Shown: in pieces, positions 25,557 through 41,051 of the stretch
How positions within the stretch are numbered: position 1 is the stretch's first letter
Layout of the letters: each line of letters starts with the position of its first letter
NCBI RefSeq assembly: GCF_019933155.2
Contig: NZ_CP082944.1
Span: 2,110,001 to 2,174,000, forward strand
Length of the DNA stretch: 64,000 nucleotides
Origin: Metabacillus dongyingensis
Lineage (GTDB): Bacteria > Bacillota > Bacilli > Bacillales > Bacillaceae
Direction: 5' to 3'
Notes under the pieces: generated by a model
Databases searched by the model: none
The model's input: only the letters and a program-made list of their open reading frames with translations
Told to the model about the DNA's origin: nothing
Made by a program: the position numbers and the translations under genes

Positions 25557-26451
25557 GATTGATGACAGCAATAAATTTGAACGTTTAGATAAACTGCTTG
25601 TGGCAGAGAATTCGGATTGGTCAAGAAGCCAAGTTCAAATATGGATTAAAGAAGGCCATGTAAAAGTAAACGATGCTGAATCTAGAAGCAATTACAAGGT
25701 ACAGCCCGGCGATACGGTTACACTTCTCATTCCAGATCCTGAACCGCTTGATGTGATGCCAGAGGAGATGAACCTTGATATCTATTATGAGGATGGGGAT
25801 GTCCTTGTTGTTAACAAGCCAAAAGGAATGGTCGTCCATCCTGCACCTGGCCATTTGTCAGGAACTCTTGTTAATGGTCTGATGGCTCATTGTAAAGACC
25901 TGTCAGGTATTAATGGAGTCATGAGACCGGGAATCGTTCATAGAATTGATAAGGATACCTCTGGACTTTTAATGGTTGCAAAGAATGATAAAGCTCATGA
26001 GTCATTAGTTAATCAGCTGGTTGAAAAATCAGTTACAAGACGATATCAGGCAATTGTCCACGGTGTCATCCAGCATGACAAAGGAACAATTGATGCACCG
26101 ATCGGCCGTGACAAACAGGATCGTCAAAGCATGACAGTAACAAATGAGCACAGTAAAGATGCTGTTACTCATTTTCATGTTCTTGACCGCTTTGAAGGAT
26201 ATTCTTTAATTGAATGTCAGCTTGAAACAGGAAGAACGCATCAAATTCGTGTTCACATGAAATATATTGGTTTCCCGATTGTAGGAGATCCAAAGTACGG
26301 ACCTAAGAAAACAATGAAAATAAACGGTCAGGCGCTTCATGCAGGCGTTCTTGGGTTTAAGCATCCGAGCACAGGAGAATATCTTGAGTTTAAAGCACCT
26401 CTGCCTGCAGAATTTGAGGAAGTTATCTCGGAACTTAAAAATAACCGTTGA
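25537..26451 (+). CDS. rluD: RluD-type pseudouridine synthase (YlyB)
   Basis: Ribosomal large-subunit pseudouridine synthase of the RluA/RluD family. An N-terminal S4 domain ([31 protein letters not shown]) precedes the catalytic domain with the catalytic Asp in [16 protein letters not shown], and [18 protein letters not shown]. 304 residues. The start ATG follows AAGGAG. The stop codon is 0-10 nt before the pyr promoter (TTGACA at 26448), so the operons abut closely. The target base cannot be read from sequence. Confidence 0.94.
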   Translation: MNSIEIKIDDSNKFERLDKLLVAENSDWSRSQVQIWIKEGHVKVNDAESRSNYKVQPGDTVTLLIPDPEPLDVMPEEMNLDIYYEDGDVLVVNKPKGMVVHPAPGHLSGTLVNGLMAHCKDLSGINGVMRPGIVHRIDKDTSGLLMVAKNDKAHESLVNQLVEKSVTRRYQAIVHGVIQHDKGTIDAPIGRDKQDRQSMTVTNEHSKDAVTHFHVLDRFEGYSLIECQLETGRTHQIRVHMKYIGFPIVGDPKYGPKKTMKINGQALHAGVLGFKHPSTGEYLEFKAPLPAEFEEVISELKNNR

Positions 26452-26476
26452 CACATTCAAGTTATTCTGACATAAT
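26448..26476 (+). promoter_or_regulatory. pyr operon promoter
   Basis: TTGACA (26448-26453), 17 nt, CATAAT (26471-26476). Near-consensus sigma-A promoter overlapping the rluD stop codon. Confidence 0.88.
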
Positions 26477-26494
26477 GACTATAGTTCAAAAATG

Positions 26495-26612
26495 AACCTT
26501 TAATACAGTCCCGTGAGGCTGAGAAGGAAACGGATCTTATACGCTATTACTGCGTATTTTAAGCTATGCATCCAAATCCCTCTTGCCAAATCGGCGAGAG
26601 GGATTTTTCTTT
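26495..26612 (+). promoter_or_regulatory. PyrR-dependent attenuator 1 (leader of pyrR)
   Basis: The PyrR-binding anti-antiterminator core AGTCCCGTGAGGCTG is near 26507-26521, fitting the family consensus. UMP-bound PyrR stabilises it so the downstream terminator forms. Confidence 0.93.
26574..26612 (+). terminator. pyr attenuator 1 terminator
   Basis: AAATCCCTCTTGCC / GGCGAGAGGGATTT stem followed by T-run, just before pyrR. Confidence 0.93.
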
Positions 26613-26625
26613 TTAAGGTTCTTAA

Positions 26626-27186
<561 letters not shown>

Positions 27187-27298
27187 ACCTTTTAATGAAG
27201 TCCAGAGAGGCTGCAAAAGGGAAAGAAAATCACATGCCTGTGTTTGATTCAGGCGGGATTATTCTGCCTCTTTGCTCCTTATGCAAAGAGGTTTTTTA
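27187..27298 (+). promoter_or_regulatory. PyrR-dependent attenuator 2 (pyrR-pyrP)
   Basis: PyrR-binding core AAGTCCAGAGAGGCTGC at 27198-27214, then a terminator. Second of the three attenuators known for B. subtilis pyr. Confidence 0.93.
27267..27298 (+). terminator. pyr attenuator 2 terminator
   Basis: CCTCTTTGC / GCAAAGAGG, 7-nt loop, six T. Confidence 0.93.
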
Positions 27299-27331
27299 TT
27301 TCTCAAAACGAAAAGAAGCGGAGGAATGAAA

Positions 27332-28636
27332 ATGAAAAAGATTCAAGAGAATGACATACATCTAGATGTAAATGAGGTTCCAAAGCCGCTTACATGGATT
27401 ACACTAAGCTTTCAGCATTTGTTCGCAATGTTCGGCGCGACCATCCTGGTGCCTTTCCTAGTAGGTCTTGACCCTGCAGTAGCACTGATTTCAAGCGGAC
27501 TTGGAACAATTGCCTTCCTCTTGATTACGAAAGGTCAGGTACCCGCTTACCTGGGATCATCCTTCGCGTTTATTGCTCCGATCATCGCAGCAAAGGCTGC
27601 AGCAGGTCCTGAAGGAGCAATGGTCGGCAGCTTTCTTGCCGGTGTTGTTTACGGAATTGTAGCTTTATTAATAAAAATGGTCGGCTATAAGTGGATTATG
27701 AAGCTCTTGCCGCCGATTGTGGTCGGACCAGTTATCATCGTAATCGGACTGAGCCTTGCAAACGTCGCAGTCGGGATGGCTATGAATAATCCGGATGGAG
27801 AATATAATCTGACTTACTTCTCGGTAGCATTAGTAACACTTGCGATAACAATCATCTGCTCGGTCGTCTTTAAAGGATTTATCAGCCTGATCCCAGTACT
27901 GATTGGAATCGTTGGAGGTTATGTTTATGCCCTTGCAATCGGACTTGTAGATTTCAGCAAAGTCGCGCAGGCAAGTGTATTTGAAAAACCGGACTTTATC
28001 ATTCCTTTTATCACCTATACACCTGGTTTCTCATATGAAATCATCCTTCTGATGGTGCCGGTCGCAATCGTCACACTGTCAGAACATATCGGACATCAGC
28101 TTGTACTTGGAAAAGTTGTCGGCCGTGACTATATTGAAAAGCCCGGACTTCACCGCTCAATCTTAGGAGATGGAACTGCGACGATGATTGCAGCATTAAT
28201 AGGCGGTCCTCCAAACACGACATACGGTGAGAATATCGGCGTATTGGCCATAACGAGAGTATACAGCGTATATATCATTGCAGGAGCTGCTGTGATGGCG
28301 ATCGTGTTCGGATTTATCGGTAAAATTTCGGCTCTGATCAGCTCCATACCGACGCCGGTCATGGGCGGTGTATCCATTCTGCTTTTTGGAATCATCGCTT
28401 CATCAGGCCTAAGAATGCTTTCCGACAGCAAAATTGATTTTGGAAATAAGCGAAACCTCGTGATATCATCCGTCATTCTGGTTATCGGCATCGGCGGTGC
28501 ATTAATAAAAGTAAGTGAACAATTTGAGCTGCATGGCATGGCGCTTTCAGCGATCATCGGAATCCTTTTGAACCTTGTCCTTCCTGGACGAAAAGAGGCA
28601 GAAAAGGATCAGAACTTAGAAAACACAGCTGCATAA
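27332..28636 (+). CDS. pyrP: Uracil permease
   Basis: Uracil-proton symporter of the NCS2 (xanthine/uracil) family in the cytoplasmic membrane. I start at ATG 27332, 7 nt behind GCGGAGG; upstream in-frame codons fall inside the attenuator. 434 residues with 12-14 hydrophobic segments; conserved LQHLFAMFGATILVPFLVG-like start (here FQHLFAMFG) and the QXX-type motifs LSEHIGHQLVLGK and GGPPNTTYGENIG. Placed between two attenuators, so it can be set separately from the biosynthetic genes. Confidence 0.96.
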   Translation: MKKIQENDIHLDVNEVPKPLTWITLSFQHLFAMFGATILVPFLVGLDPAVALISSGLGTIAFLLITKGQVPAYLGSSFAFIAPIIAAKAAAGPEGAMVGSFLAGVVYGIVALLIKMVGYKWIMKLLPPIVVGPVIIVIGLSLANVAVGMAMNNPDGEYNLTYFSVALVTLAITIICSVVFKGFISLIPVLIGIVGGYVYALAIGLVDFSKVAQASVFEKPDFIIPFITYTPGFSYEIILLMVPVAIVTLSEHIGHQLVLGKVVGRDYIEKPGLHRSILGDGTATMIAALIGGPPNTTYGENIGVLAITRVYSVYIIAGAAVMAIVFGFIGKISALISSIPTPVMGGVSILLFGIIASSGLRMLSDSKIDFGNKRNLVISSVILVIGIGGALIKVSEQFELHGMALSAIIGILLNLVLPGRKEAEKDQNLENTAA

Positions 28637-30965
<2,329 letters not shown>

Positions 30966-30969
<4 letters not shown>

Positions 30970-32066
30970 TCAGACATCTAATTCTCGAAGACGGAACGAT
31001 TTTCACAGGACAAGGATTTGGAAGTGAAGAAGATACGATTGGAGAAATCGTTTTTCACACAGGAATGACAGGCTATCAGGAAATTTTATCTGACCCGTCC
31101 TATTGCGGGCAAATTGTCACACTTACGTATCCGCTTATCGGAAACTATGGAATAAATCGCGATGATTTTGAAACCATCTCGCCTTTCATAAATGGGTTTA
31201 TCGTAAAAGAATTATGTGAAGTGCCATCAAACTTCAGAAGCGAGTATTCGCTTGATGAATTTTTCAAACTCAAAAATATACCTGGATTAGCAGGAATCGA
31301 TACTAGAAAATTGACAAGGATTATCCGGACATACGGAACATTAAAAGGTGCTTTTTGCTCAGAAAATGCAGATAAGGATGCAGTGCTTGCAAAATTAAAA
31401 GCAGCAAACCTTCCAACAAATCAAGTAGAAACCGTTTCAACTAAAACATCTTATCCGAGTCCAGGACGCGGCTGCAGAGTTGCATTAGTGGATTTTGGAA
31501 TGAAGCATGGCATTTTGCGCGAACTCAACAAGCGTGATTGTGACGTCATCGTTGTTCCTCATACAACTAAAGCAGAAGAAATTCTTCAATTAAATCCTGA
31601 CGGCATTATGCTTTCAAACGGACCTGGGGATCCAAAAGATGTGCCGCATGCACTTGAAATGATCAACGGAGTGCTCGGAAAAATTCCGCTATTCGGAATT
31701 TGCCTTGGCCATCAGCTTTTCGCGCTGGCAGGAGGGGCAAACACAGAAAAAATGAAATTCGGACATCGCGGTTCAAATCATCCTGTCAAAGATTTAGCTA
31801 CAGGAAAAATTGCGATGACCTCTCAAAACCACGGCTACACCGTCACACTTAATTCGGTTGAATCAACTGATCTTGAAGTAACTCATATTGCGCTTAATGA
31901 TGGGTCAGTAGAAGGCCTTAAACATAAAGAACTTCCTGCATTTACAGTTCAGTATCACCCGGAAGCATCACCAGGACCGGAAGATGCAAACGGACTTTTT
32001 GATCAATTTATCGACATGATTGAAACTCACAAGAAAGAAGGGATTAAAGTATGCCAAAACGCGTAG
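30966..32066 (+). CDS. carA: Carbamoyl-phosphate synthase small chain, pyrimidine-specific
   Basis: Glutaminase subunit (PyrAA) that supplies ammonia to the large chain. I use ATG 30966, which overlaps the pyrC stop; a longer frame upstream is not supported. 366 residues. The glutamine amidotransferase triad is visible: Cys in [15 protein letters not shown], then His and Glu in [13 protein letters not shown]. The N-terminal small-chain domain begins [15 protein letters not shown]. Being inside the pyr operon, it is the pyrimidine-dedicated copy (pyrAA in B. subtilis naming). Confidence 0.97.
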
Positions 32067-35000
32067 ATATAAAAAAAATCCTAGTAATAGGTTCAGGTCC
32101 GATTATTATTGGCCAGGCAGCAGAGTTTGATTATGCCGGAACACAGGCCTGCCTTGCTTTAAAAGAAGAAGGTTATGAGGTCATTCTTGTAAACTCCAAT
32201 CCGGCAACGATCATGACGGATACGGAGATGGCGGATAAAGTCTACATTGAACCATTAACGGTTGAATTTTTAACAAAGATTATTAGAAAAGAGCGTCCGG
32301 ATGCCCTTCTCCCGACACTTGGCGGCCAAACAGGATTAAATATGGCAGTGGAGCTTGCAAATGCAGGTGTGCTTGAAGAATGCAATGTTGAAATTTTAGG
32401 AACAAAGCTCAGCGCGATTCAAAAAGCGGAAGACCGGGATCTGTTCCGCCAATTAATGAACGAACTTGGCGAACCAGTGCCTGAAAGTGACATTGTTCAT
32501 AACCTTCAAGAAGCATTCGCTTTTGTAGATAAAGTAGGCTATCCCGTTATCGTGAGGCCTGCATACACGCTTGGCGGTACCGGCGGAGGCATCTGTTCGA
32601 ACGAAGAAGAGCTGATTGAGATTGTAACGAGCGGATTAAAGTACAGCCCAGTTACTCAATGCCTTCTTGAAAAAAGCATCGCGGGCTTTAAAGAGATTGA
32701 ATATGAAGTGATGCGTGATAAAAATGACAGTGCGATTGTAGTCTGCAACATGGAAAACATCGACCCTGTTGGCATCCACACAGGTGACTCAATCGTCGTT
32801 GCACCAAGTCAGACTTTAAGCGACCGTGAGTACCAAATGCTGCGGAATGTTTCGCTTAAAATCATCCGTGCCCTGCAAATCGAAGGCGGCTGCAACGTTC
32901 AGCTTGCGCTTGATCCAAACAGCTTTCAATATTACATCATAGAAGTAAATCCGCGTGTCAGCAGGTCCTCAGCTCTAGCTTCAAAAGCAACTGGCTATCC
33001 AATTGCAAAGCTTGCAGCTAAGATAGCTGTTGGACTGACGCTTGATGAAATGATGAACCCTGTTACTGGAAAAACGTATGCTTGCTTTGAGCCTGCACTT
33101 GACTACATCGTGACGAAAATTCCAAGATGGCCATTTGACAAGTTTGAATCAGCAAACAGAAGGCTCGGCACTCAAATGAAGGCGACAGGAGAAGTAATGG
33201 CGATCGGCAGAACGTTTGAAGAATCATTGCTGAAAGCTGTACGCTCACTTGAATCGGATGAATATCATCTTGATCTGAAAAATGCAGATGAATTCAGCAA
33301 TGAACTAATTGAAAAGAGAATCAGAAAAGCAGGCGACGAGCGTTTATTCTATCTCTCGGAAGCGATCAGAAGAGGGGTATCCATTGAAACGATTCATGAG
33401 TGGAGTGCCATCGATCTTTTCTTCTTAGTGAAAATAGAAAAAATCATAAAGTTTGAAAATGCAGTGAAAGAAGCAAAGCTTGATGCTGATGTCCTTAAAC
33501 AAGCTAAGAAAATGGGCTTCTCGGATATTGCAATTGCAAGGCTCTGGAACATGACAGAACGTGAAGTCTATGATTACAGAAAACAGCTTAAGCTCTTCCC
33601 GGTTTTCAAAACAGTTGATACATGTGCGGCGGAGTTTGAATCAGAAACTCCTTATTTCTACGGCACGTATGAAGATGAAAACGAATCTGCTGTGACAGAC
33701 AAAGAAAGTGTCATTGTCCTAGGTTCAGGACCGATCCGCATCGGTCAGGGCGTGGAATTTGATTATGCAACGGTGCATTCTGTATGGGCAATCAAAGAGG
33801 CCGGGTATGAGGCGATCATAATCAACAATAATCCTGAGACAGTATCTACAGACTTCAGCATCTCAGACAAGCTTTACTTTGAACCGCTTACTGTAGAAGA
33901 TGTCATGCATATAGTAGAACTTGAAAAACCCCGCGGCGTAGTCGTTCAATTTGGAGGACAGACAGCCATTAATCTTGCAGAAGAGCTTGAAGCAAGAGGC
34001 GTGCAGATCCTTGGTACATCACTTGAAGACATGGACCGGGCTGAAAACAGAGATAAGTTTGAGTACACATTAGGCAAGCTTAACATCCCGCAGCCGCTCG
34101 GAAAAACAGCCACTTCTGTTGAAGAAGCAGTCAAAATTGCAGATGAGATCCGCTATCCTGTACTAGTAAGACCATCCTATGTTCTAGGCGGCCGGGCAAT
34201 GGAAATTGTTTATGAAGAAAAGGATCTGCTGCATTATATGAAAAATGCTGTAAAAGTAAATCCGCAGCATCCGGTTCTCATTGACAAATATTTAACAGGA
34301 AAAGAAATTGAAGTAGACGCGATTTCTGACGGTGAAACGGTCTTTATTCCAGGAATTATGGAACACATCGAGCGTGCTGGCGTTCACTCAGGCGACTCAA
34401 TTGCCGTCTATCCGCCTCAAACTCTGTCTGCAGAAATAAAGGAAACGATTATAGAAAGAACAATCGCTCTCGCTAAAGGATTAAATATAAAAGGCTTGCT
34501 GAATATCCAGTTTGTTATATACAAAAATGAAGTTTATGTGCTTGAGGTAAACCCAAGGTCAAGCCGGACAGTGCCCTTCTTAAGCAAGATTACGGGTGTT
34601 CCAATGGCAAATCTCGCTACAAAGGTGATTTTAGGAAAAACACTCAACGAGCTCGGCTATGAAACAGGCATTCAGCCTGAAAGCGCAGGCGTCTATGTGA
34701 AAGTTCCGGTATTCTCCTTTGAAAAGCTGCGCAGAGTGGATATTACACTCGGCCCTGAAATGAAATCTACCGGAGAAGTAATGGGCAAGGATACAACGCT
34801 TGAAAAAGCTCTGTATAAAGGAATGATCGCATCTGGAATGAAGGTTCAGAATTACGGTCAGGTACTGCTCACGATTGCAGATAAAGATAAAGAAGAAGGC
34901 CTGGAAGTTGCAAGACGCTTCAGCGCCATCGGCTATCAGATCATGGCGACAAGCGGAACAGCTGAATACCTTCATGCCAATGGAGTAACTGCAAAGATTG

Positions 35001-35259
35001 TGAATAAAATCGGCAGCGAGGCGCCAAACATGCTTGATATCATCCGCACGAGCGAAGCACAGTTTGTCATTAATACACTGACAAAAGGAAAACAGCCGCA
35101 GCGGGATGGATTCCGCATCCGCCGTGAATCTGTAGAAAATGGTATTCCTTGCTTAACATCACTTGATACGGCAAAAGCGATATTGAGAGTGCTCGAGTCC
35201 ATGACCTTCTCAACAGACGAAATGCCTAAGCGCCCAAACAGCAAAGAGGTGACATACGC

Positions 35260-35263
<4 letters not shown>
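32051..35263 (+). CDS. carB: Carbamoyl-phosphate synthase large chain, pyrimidine-specific
   Basis: Makes carbamoyl phosphate from bicarbonate, ammonia and two ATP. 1070 residues, the family length. The two homologous ATP-grasp halves each begin with a GSGPI(I/R)IGQ motif (about residues 12-20 and 558-566), and the C-terminal MGS-like allosteric domain is about 930-1060. It overlaps carA by 16 nt and pyrK by 4 nt. Named pyrAB in B. subtilis. Confidence 0.98.
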
Positions 35264-37658
<2,395 letters not shown>

Positions 37659-37662
<4 letters not shown>

Positions 37663-38291
37663 AACATCAAATTGCTGAGCAGCTGCTGAAAATTGAAGCC
37701 GTTTTTTTAAGTCCAAATGAGCCATTTACATGGTCAAGCGGCCTAAAGTCGCCAATCTATTGCGACAATCGCCTGACATTATCCTATCCTGAAGTCAGAA
37801 AAGACATTGCAAAGGGCTTAACTAAGCTAATCAGGGAAGAGTATCCCCAGGCTGAAATGATTGCAGGAACAGCAACAGCGGGTATCCCGCATGCTGCATG
37901 GGTGAGCGATCTGCTTAATTTGCCAATGTGCTACGTCAGAAGCAAGCCGAAAGGCCATGGAAAAGGCAATCAAATAGAAGGTAAAGTGCATGAGGGTCAA
38001 AAAGTAGTAGTTGTTGAAGATTTAATCTCAACAGGAGGAAGCGTTATTACGGCTGTTCAGGCGCTTAGAGAGGCAGGCTGTGAAGTGATTGGAGTTGTCT
38101 CCATCTTCACATATGAACTGCAAAAAGGCGCAGAGATGCTCGAAGATGCCGGAATACATGCTGTTTCCCTGACCGACTATTCTTCATTGATTGATGTAGC
38201 ACTGAAAAAGGGAGCAATTGAAAAAAAAGATCTTGAAAAGCTGATAAAATGGCGCGAAAATCCTGCAAATGAAGCATGGTTGACTATATAG
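37659..38291 (+). CDS. pyrE: Orotate phosphoribosyltransferase
   Basis: Joins orotate and PRPP to give OMP. ATG 37659 overlaps the pyrF stop (ATGA) and has GGGAGGGT upstream, giving 210 residues (B. subtilis 216). The PRPP loop is [22 protein letters not shown] (about 114-135), and the flexible loop is [15 protein letters not shown]. Last gene of the pyr operon, followed by a terminator. Confidence 0.97.
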
Positions 38292-38299
38292 AAGGCAAG

Positions 38300-38330
38300 A
38301 AAGCAAAGTCGTTTTTGACTTTGCTTTTTT
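38300..38330 (+). terminator. Terminator at the end of the pyr operon
   Basis: AAAGCAAAGTC / GACTTTGCTTT with a 6-nt loop and a T-run. The minus strand shows the same stem with A and T runs reversed, so it may also end the convergent gene. Confidence 0.92.
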
Positions 38331-38610
38331 ATTGCCATATCAAAAATGAACTTAGAAAAGAAACAAGGCTTATTAGAAGATAGCATGTTCGAAACAATTT
38401 AATCTGCCATGCTTCTGGAAGGAACCTTTTGCAAATACCAAGGCTTGCATGACCGATCCACCCAAAAGCCCCAAAAAGGCCTGCTTGTTCTTTTTTTATT
38501 TTTCGGAAAATATGATGATCATCAAGCGTTACGACGGCATAAGCTAATGAAAATCCGCCTATAAGGAAAGTGAAAATGGTCATTATTGCTGGAATTAGGA
38601 TAAATTTCAC
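38329..38610 (-). CDS. Small putative membrane protein, function unknown
   Basis: I do not recognise this 93-residue protein. It has two hydrophobic segments (about 3-25, FILIPAIMTIFTFLIGGFSLAYAV, and about 72-91), joined by a charged stretch with DDHHIFRKIKKE and a Gly-rich GLFGAFGWIGHASLGICKRF. The proposed GTG start overlaps AAGAGGTG, so the true start may be downstream, for example an ATG nine codons in. No ribosome binding site is fully convincing. It is convergent with pyrE, ending at the shared terminator. It could be a real small gene or a chance frame; the hydrophobic pattern favours a gene. Confidence 0.5.
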   Translation of the reverse strand: MKFILIPAIMTIFTFLIGGFSLAYAVVTLDDHHIFRKIKKEQAGLFGAFGWIGHASLGICKRFLPEAWQIKLFRTCYLLISLVSFLSSFLIWQ

Positions 38611-38717
38611 CTCTTGGACAGTAATTTTTTATCCATAAATCCTTATTCCCGGATTAAAAGTTTAGCACTCAATTCAGCCTTTTAACTAATTTTTTAATTC
38701 CGATCGAAAAACTAGGG

Positions 38718-38745
38718 TTGACAGAATGGATAATTGTGATAAAAT
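38718..38745 (+). promoter_or_regulatory. Promoter of the S-box / sulfur operon
   Basis: TTGACA (38718-38723), 16 nt, TAAAAT (38740-38745), 18 nt before the riboswitch. Near-consensus sigma-A promoter. Confidence 0.8.
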
Positions 38746-38762
38746 TTAGAAAAATATAATAA

Positions 38763-38909
38763 ACTTATCCAGAGAGGCGAAGGGATCTGGCCCTGCGAAG
38801 CCCGGCAACCTGCATTCTGCAAGGTGCTAAATCCAGCAAAATGTAAACCCATTTTGAAAGATAAGGTACATCTACCTGAACAGTCTTTCAAGTTGGAAGG
38901 CTTTTTTTC
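38763..38909 (+). promoter_or_regulatory. SAM-I riboswitch (S-box)
   Basis: S-adenosylmethionine aptamer in the classical form: P1 arms CTTATC (38764-38769) and GATAAG (38860-38865), then conserved AGAGAGG, GGCCC, GAAGCCCGGCAACC and AAGGTGC ... ATCCAGC. SAM binding lets the terminator at 38882-38909 form and stops expression. In B. subtilis an S-box also precedes cysH. Confidence 0.95.
38882..38909 (+). terminator. S-box terminator
   Basis: AGTCTTTC / GGAAGGCT (two G-U pairs), loop AAGTT, then seven T. Confidence 0.85.
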
Positions 38910-38974
38910 TTTCTTAAATTGCGGTAAATTTCTCGGAAGGAAAAAGCGGATAAGAAATGAAATGGGGGACTGCA

Positions 38975-39118
38975 GTGGGAAAGGAAGAACATCTTGAAAT
39001 CGTCATCGAAAGATTGCGGGAAATGCTGAAAACGATGAATTATGGTTCTGTCACATTGGTTGTTCAGGACGGCAAAGTAATTCAGCTTGAGAAGAACGAA
39101 AAAGTAAGAATTAAATAA
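38975..39118 (+). CDS. yezD: YezD-family small protein (DUF2292)
   Basis: A 47-residue protein, too short for most gene finders. GTG 38975 follows GGGGGAC by 5-6 nt. The sequence has an N-terminal helix (EEHLEIVIERLREML) and the DUF2292 pattern NYGSVTLVVQDGKVIQLEKNEKVRI. The family is small, of unknown function, and often lies with sulfur-metabolism genes. Here it is directly under the SAM riboswitch and before cysH, separated from cysH by a strong hairpin. The symbol is by family resemblance. Confidence 0.78.
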   Translation: MGKEEHLEIVIERLREMLKTMNYGSVTLVVQDGKVIQLEKNEKVRIK

Positions 39119-39140
39119 TGTGCTGACTAGAAAAACTAGA

Positions 39141-39192
39141 GGCATTTTAACAATGAACGGGTTCCGTCATTCTGTTAAAATGTCTTTTTTTT
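39141..39192 (+). terminator. Strong hairpin with T-run between yezD and cysH
   Basis: GGCATTTTAACA and TGTTAAAATGTC form the outer stem (one G-U pair), with inner ATGA / TCAT pairing, followed by eight T. It should end most yezD transcripts, or act as a second attenuator for cysH. I see no separate promoter between it and cysH. Confidence 0.88.
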
Positions 39193-39226
39193 AACGGGAC
39201 CTGGCTGATAGAGGGGAAGAATATAC

Positions 39227-39928
39227 ATGCTAACGTATGAAACTTGGCGGGAGCCAGCCACAGATTTTGAAGTTGATGACACTTATAAAGGCGCATTAAA
39301 CGTTTTAAAGTGGAGCTATGGTTATTATGGCAAAGAGATTGTTTATGCATGCAGCTTTGGAATAGAAGGCATTGTGCTTGTAGATTTAATTTCAAAAGTA
39401 GAGCCGGATGCAACGATTGTTTTTCTTGATACGGACGTACATTTTAAAGAAACCTATGAAACGATTGACCGAGTGCGGGAAAAATATCCGCAGCTGAATA
39501 TTGTGATGAAGAAACCGGCTCTCACACTTGATGAGCAGGCAGCAGAATACGGCGATAAACTTTGGGAAACAAATCCAAATAAATGCTGCCAAATCAGAAA
39601 GCTTCAGCCTCTTGACGAGACGTTATCGGAATCAGAAGCCTGGATCTCAGGGCTGCGCAGAGAGCAGTCAGAAACAAGGAAACATGTTCAATTCATTAAC
39701 CGCGATGATAAATTTCAGTCGGTAAAAATATGTCCGTTGATTCACTGGACTTGGAAAGATGTGTGGCGGTACGTACACAAAAACGATTTGCCATATAACC
39801 CCCTGCATGACAGGGGCTATCCGAGCATCGGCTGTTCTCACTGCACAGCACCTGCATTTAATGCCGATGATTTGCGTTCCGGAAGATGGAGCGGGCAGGG
39901 TAAAACAGAATGCGGATTACATGGATAA
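39227..39928 (+). CDS. cysH: Adenylyl-sulfate / PAPS reductase (CysH)
   Basis: Reduces activated sulfate to sulfite using thioredoxin. 233 residues. The nucleotide-binding core is [17 protein letters not shown] in KCCQIRK and CxxC in [10 protein letters not shown] give the [4Fe-4S] ligands found in APS reductases and in Bacillus CysH. The catalytic Cys is in the C-terminal GKTECGLHG. With the cluster it can likely use APS as well as PAPS. First large gene of the sulfate-assimilation block. Confidence 0.95.
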   Translation: MLTYETWREPATDFEVDDTYKGALNVLKWSYGYYGKEIVYACSFGIEGIVLVDLISKVEPDATIVFLDTDVHFKETYETIDRVREKYPQLNIVMKKPALTLDEQAAEYGDKLWETNPNKCCQIRKLQPLDETLSESEAWISGLRREQSETRKHVQFINRDDKFQSVKICPLIHWTWKDVWRYVHKNDLPYNPLHDRGYPSIGCSHCTAPAFNADDLRSGRWSGQGKTECGLHG

Positions 39929-39940
39929 GGAGCAGGTGCG

Positions 39941-41005
39941 TTGCTTGAATTAGCGGCTCTCGCCATCAGTTTCTTTTTTGCAATGAATATAGGGGCAAGC
40001 GGTGCTGCTGCCTCAATGGGTGTGGCTTATGGGTCAGGTGCAGTCCCAAAGGCGCGGCATGCCCTCTTAATATGTGCCGCAGGGGTGTTTGCAGGAGCGG
40101 TGCTCGGAGGCGGAGAAGTTGTAAAGACGATCAGCGGCGGCATTATCCCGCAGGATATTATTAACGTGAAAATTGTCCTGATCATCATTATTTCCGCTAC
40201 AAGCTCCCTGTTTGTTGCTAACTTGCTTGGCATTCCGCTTTCTACGAGCGAGGTTACAGTTGGTTCTGTAGTTGGAGTAGGTATTGCGTATCAAGTGCTG
40301 TTTGTCAATTCATTGCTTGTTATTATGCTGTTTTGGGTAATCGTTCCTGTTGCAGCTTTCGGTTTAGCCTGGATATTCGGCAAAGGTCTGTATAGTCTGC
40401 AGAGAAAAGGGATCTTGCAAGATCGTCCCCTGCTTACCGTCATTCTGATTTTTGCAGGATTTATGGAAGCCTTCTCTGCAGGTATGAACAATGTGGCCAA
40501 TGCAGTCGGACCTCTGGTGGGAGCAGGCTTGATTTCCGTTTCAAAAGGAATATGGATAGGAGGCGCATTTGTAGCGCTCGGAGCCATTTTCCTTGGAAAG
40601 AAAGTACTTGAAACAAACGGTAAGAAGATTACCAGCTATTCAAAGCCTGAAGGAATTTTAATCTCAGGGACCGGTGCCGGTCTCGTTATTGTCAGTTCTA
40701 TTTTCGGATTGCCGGTTCCGCTTACTCAGATTACTTCATCAGCGATTATCGGTCTTGGAATGGCGAAAAACGGAAGTGAAATATTACATAAGCATATCGT
40801 GAAGAAGATTATCCGGATATGGATTGTTTCTCCTCTGTTTTCACTGGCCATTTCTTATTTCTTAGTCAAATTATTTTTAGAAAGTGATATTTATTCAATC
40901 GTCGTTCTAGTCAGTGTCATGCTTGCAACCTTAGGAGCCCTCAGCTTAATGAAGGCCATAAAAGAGGAAAAGCGTGCAGTGCATGAAGAAGGCGGAGGCA
41001 TTTAG
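39941..41005 (+). CDS. cysP: Sulfate permease CysP (PiT family)
   Basis: Sulfate transporter related to inorganic-phosphate (PiT) permeases, in the cytoplasmic membrane. 354 residues with about 9-10 hydrophobic segments and the two family repeats: NIGASGAAASMGVAYGSGAV near the N-terminus and GMNNVANAVGPLVGAGL in the middle. GIPLSTSEVTVGSVVGVG and PVPLTQITSSAIIGLG are PiT signatures. TTG start behind AAGGAGCAGG, 13 nt after cysH. B. subtilis CysP (YlnA) occupies the same slot. Confidence 0.93.
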   Translation: MLELAALAISFFFAMNIGASGAAASMGVAYGSGAVPKARHALLICAAGVFAGAVLGGGEVVKTISGGIIPQDIINVKIVLIIIISATSSLFVANLLGIPLSTSEVTVGSVVGVGIAYQVLFVNSLLVIMLFWVIVPVAAFGLAWIFGKGLYSLQRKGILQDRPLLTVILIFAGFMEAFSAGMNNVANAVGPLVGAGLISVSKGIWIGGAFVALGAIFLGKKVLETNGKKITSYSKPEGILISGTGAGLVIVSSIFGLPVPLTQITSSAIIGLGMAKNGSEILHKHIVKKIIRIWIVSPLFSLAISYFLVKLFLESDIYSIVVLVSVMLATLGALSLMKAIKEEKRAVHEEGGGI

Positions 41006-41051
41006 CATTCAAACCAATTTTAAAGGGTATGTTTAGGAGGAAAATAAAAAA

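Noticed and set aside
28150..28557. 135-codon minus-strand frame opposite pyrP
   Set aside because: Antisense to membrane segments of PyrP; no start signals or recognisable motif.
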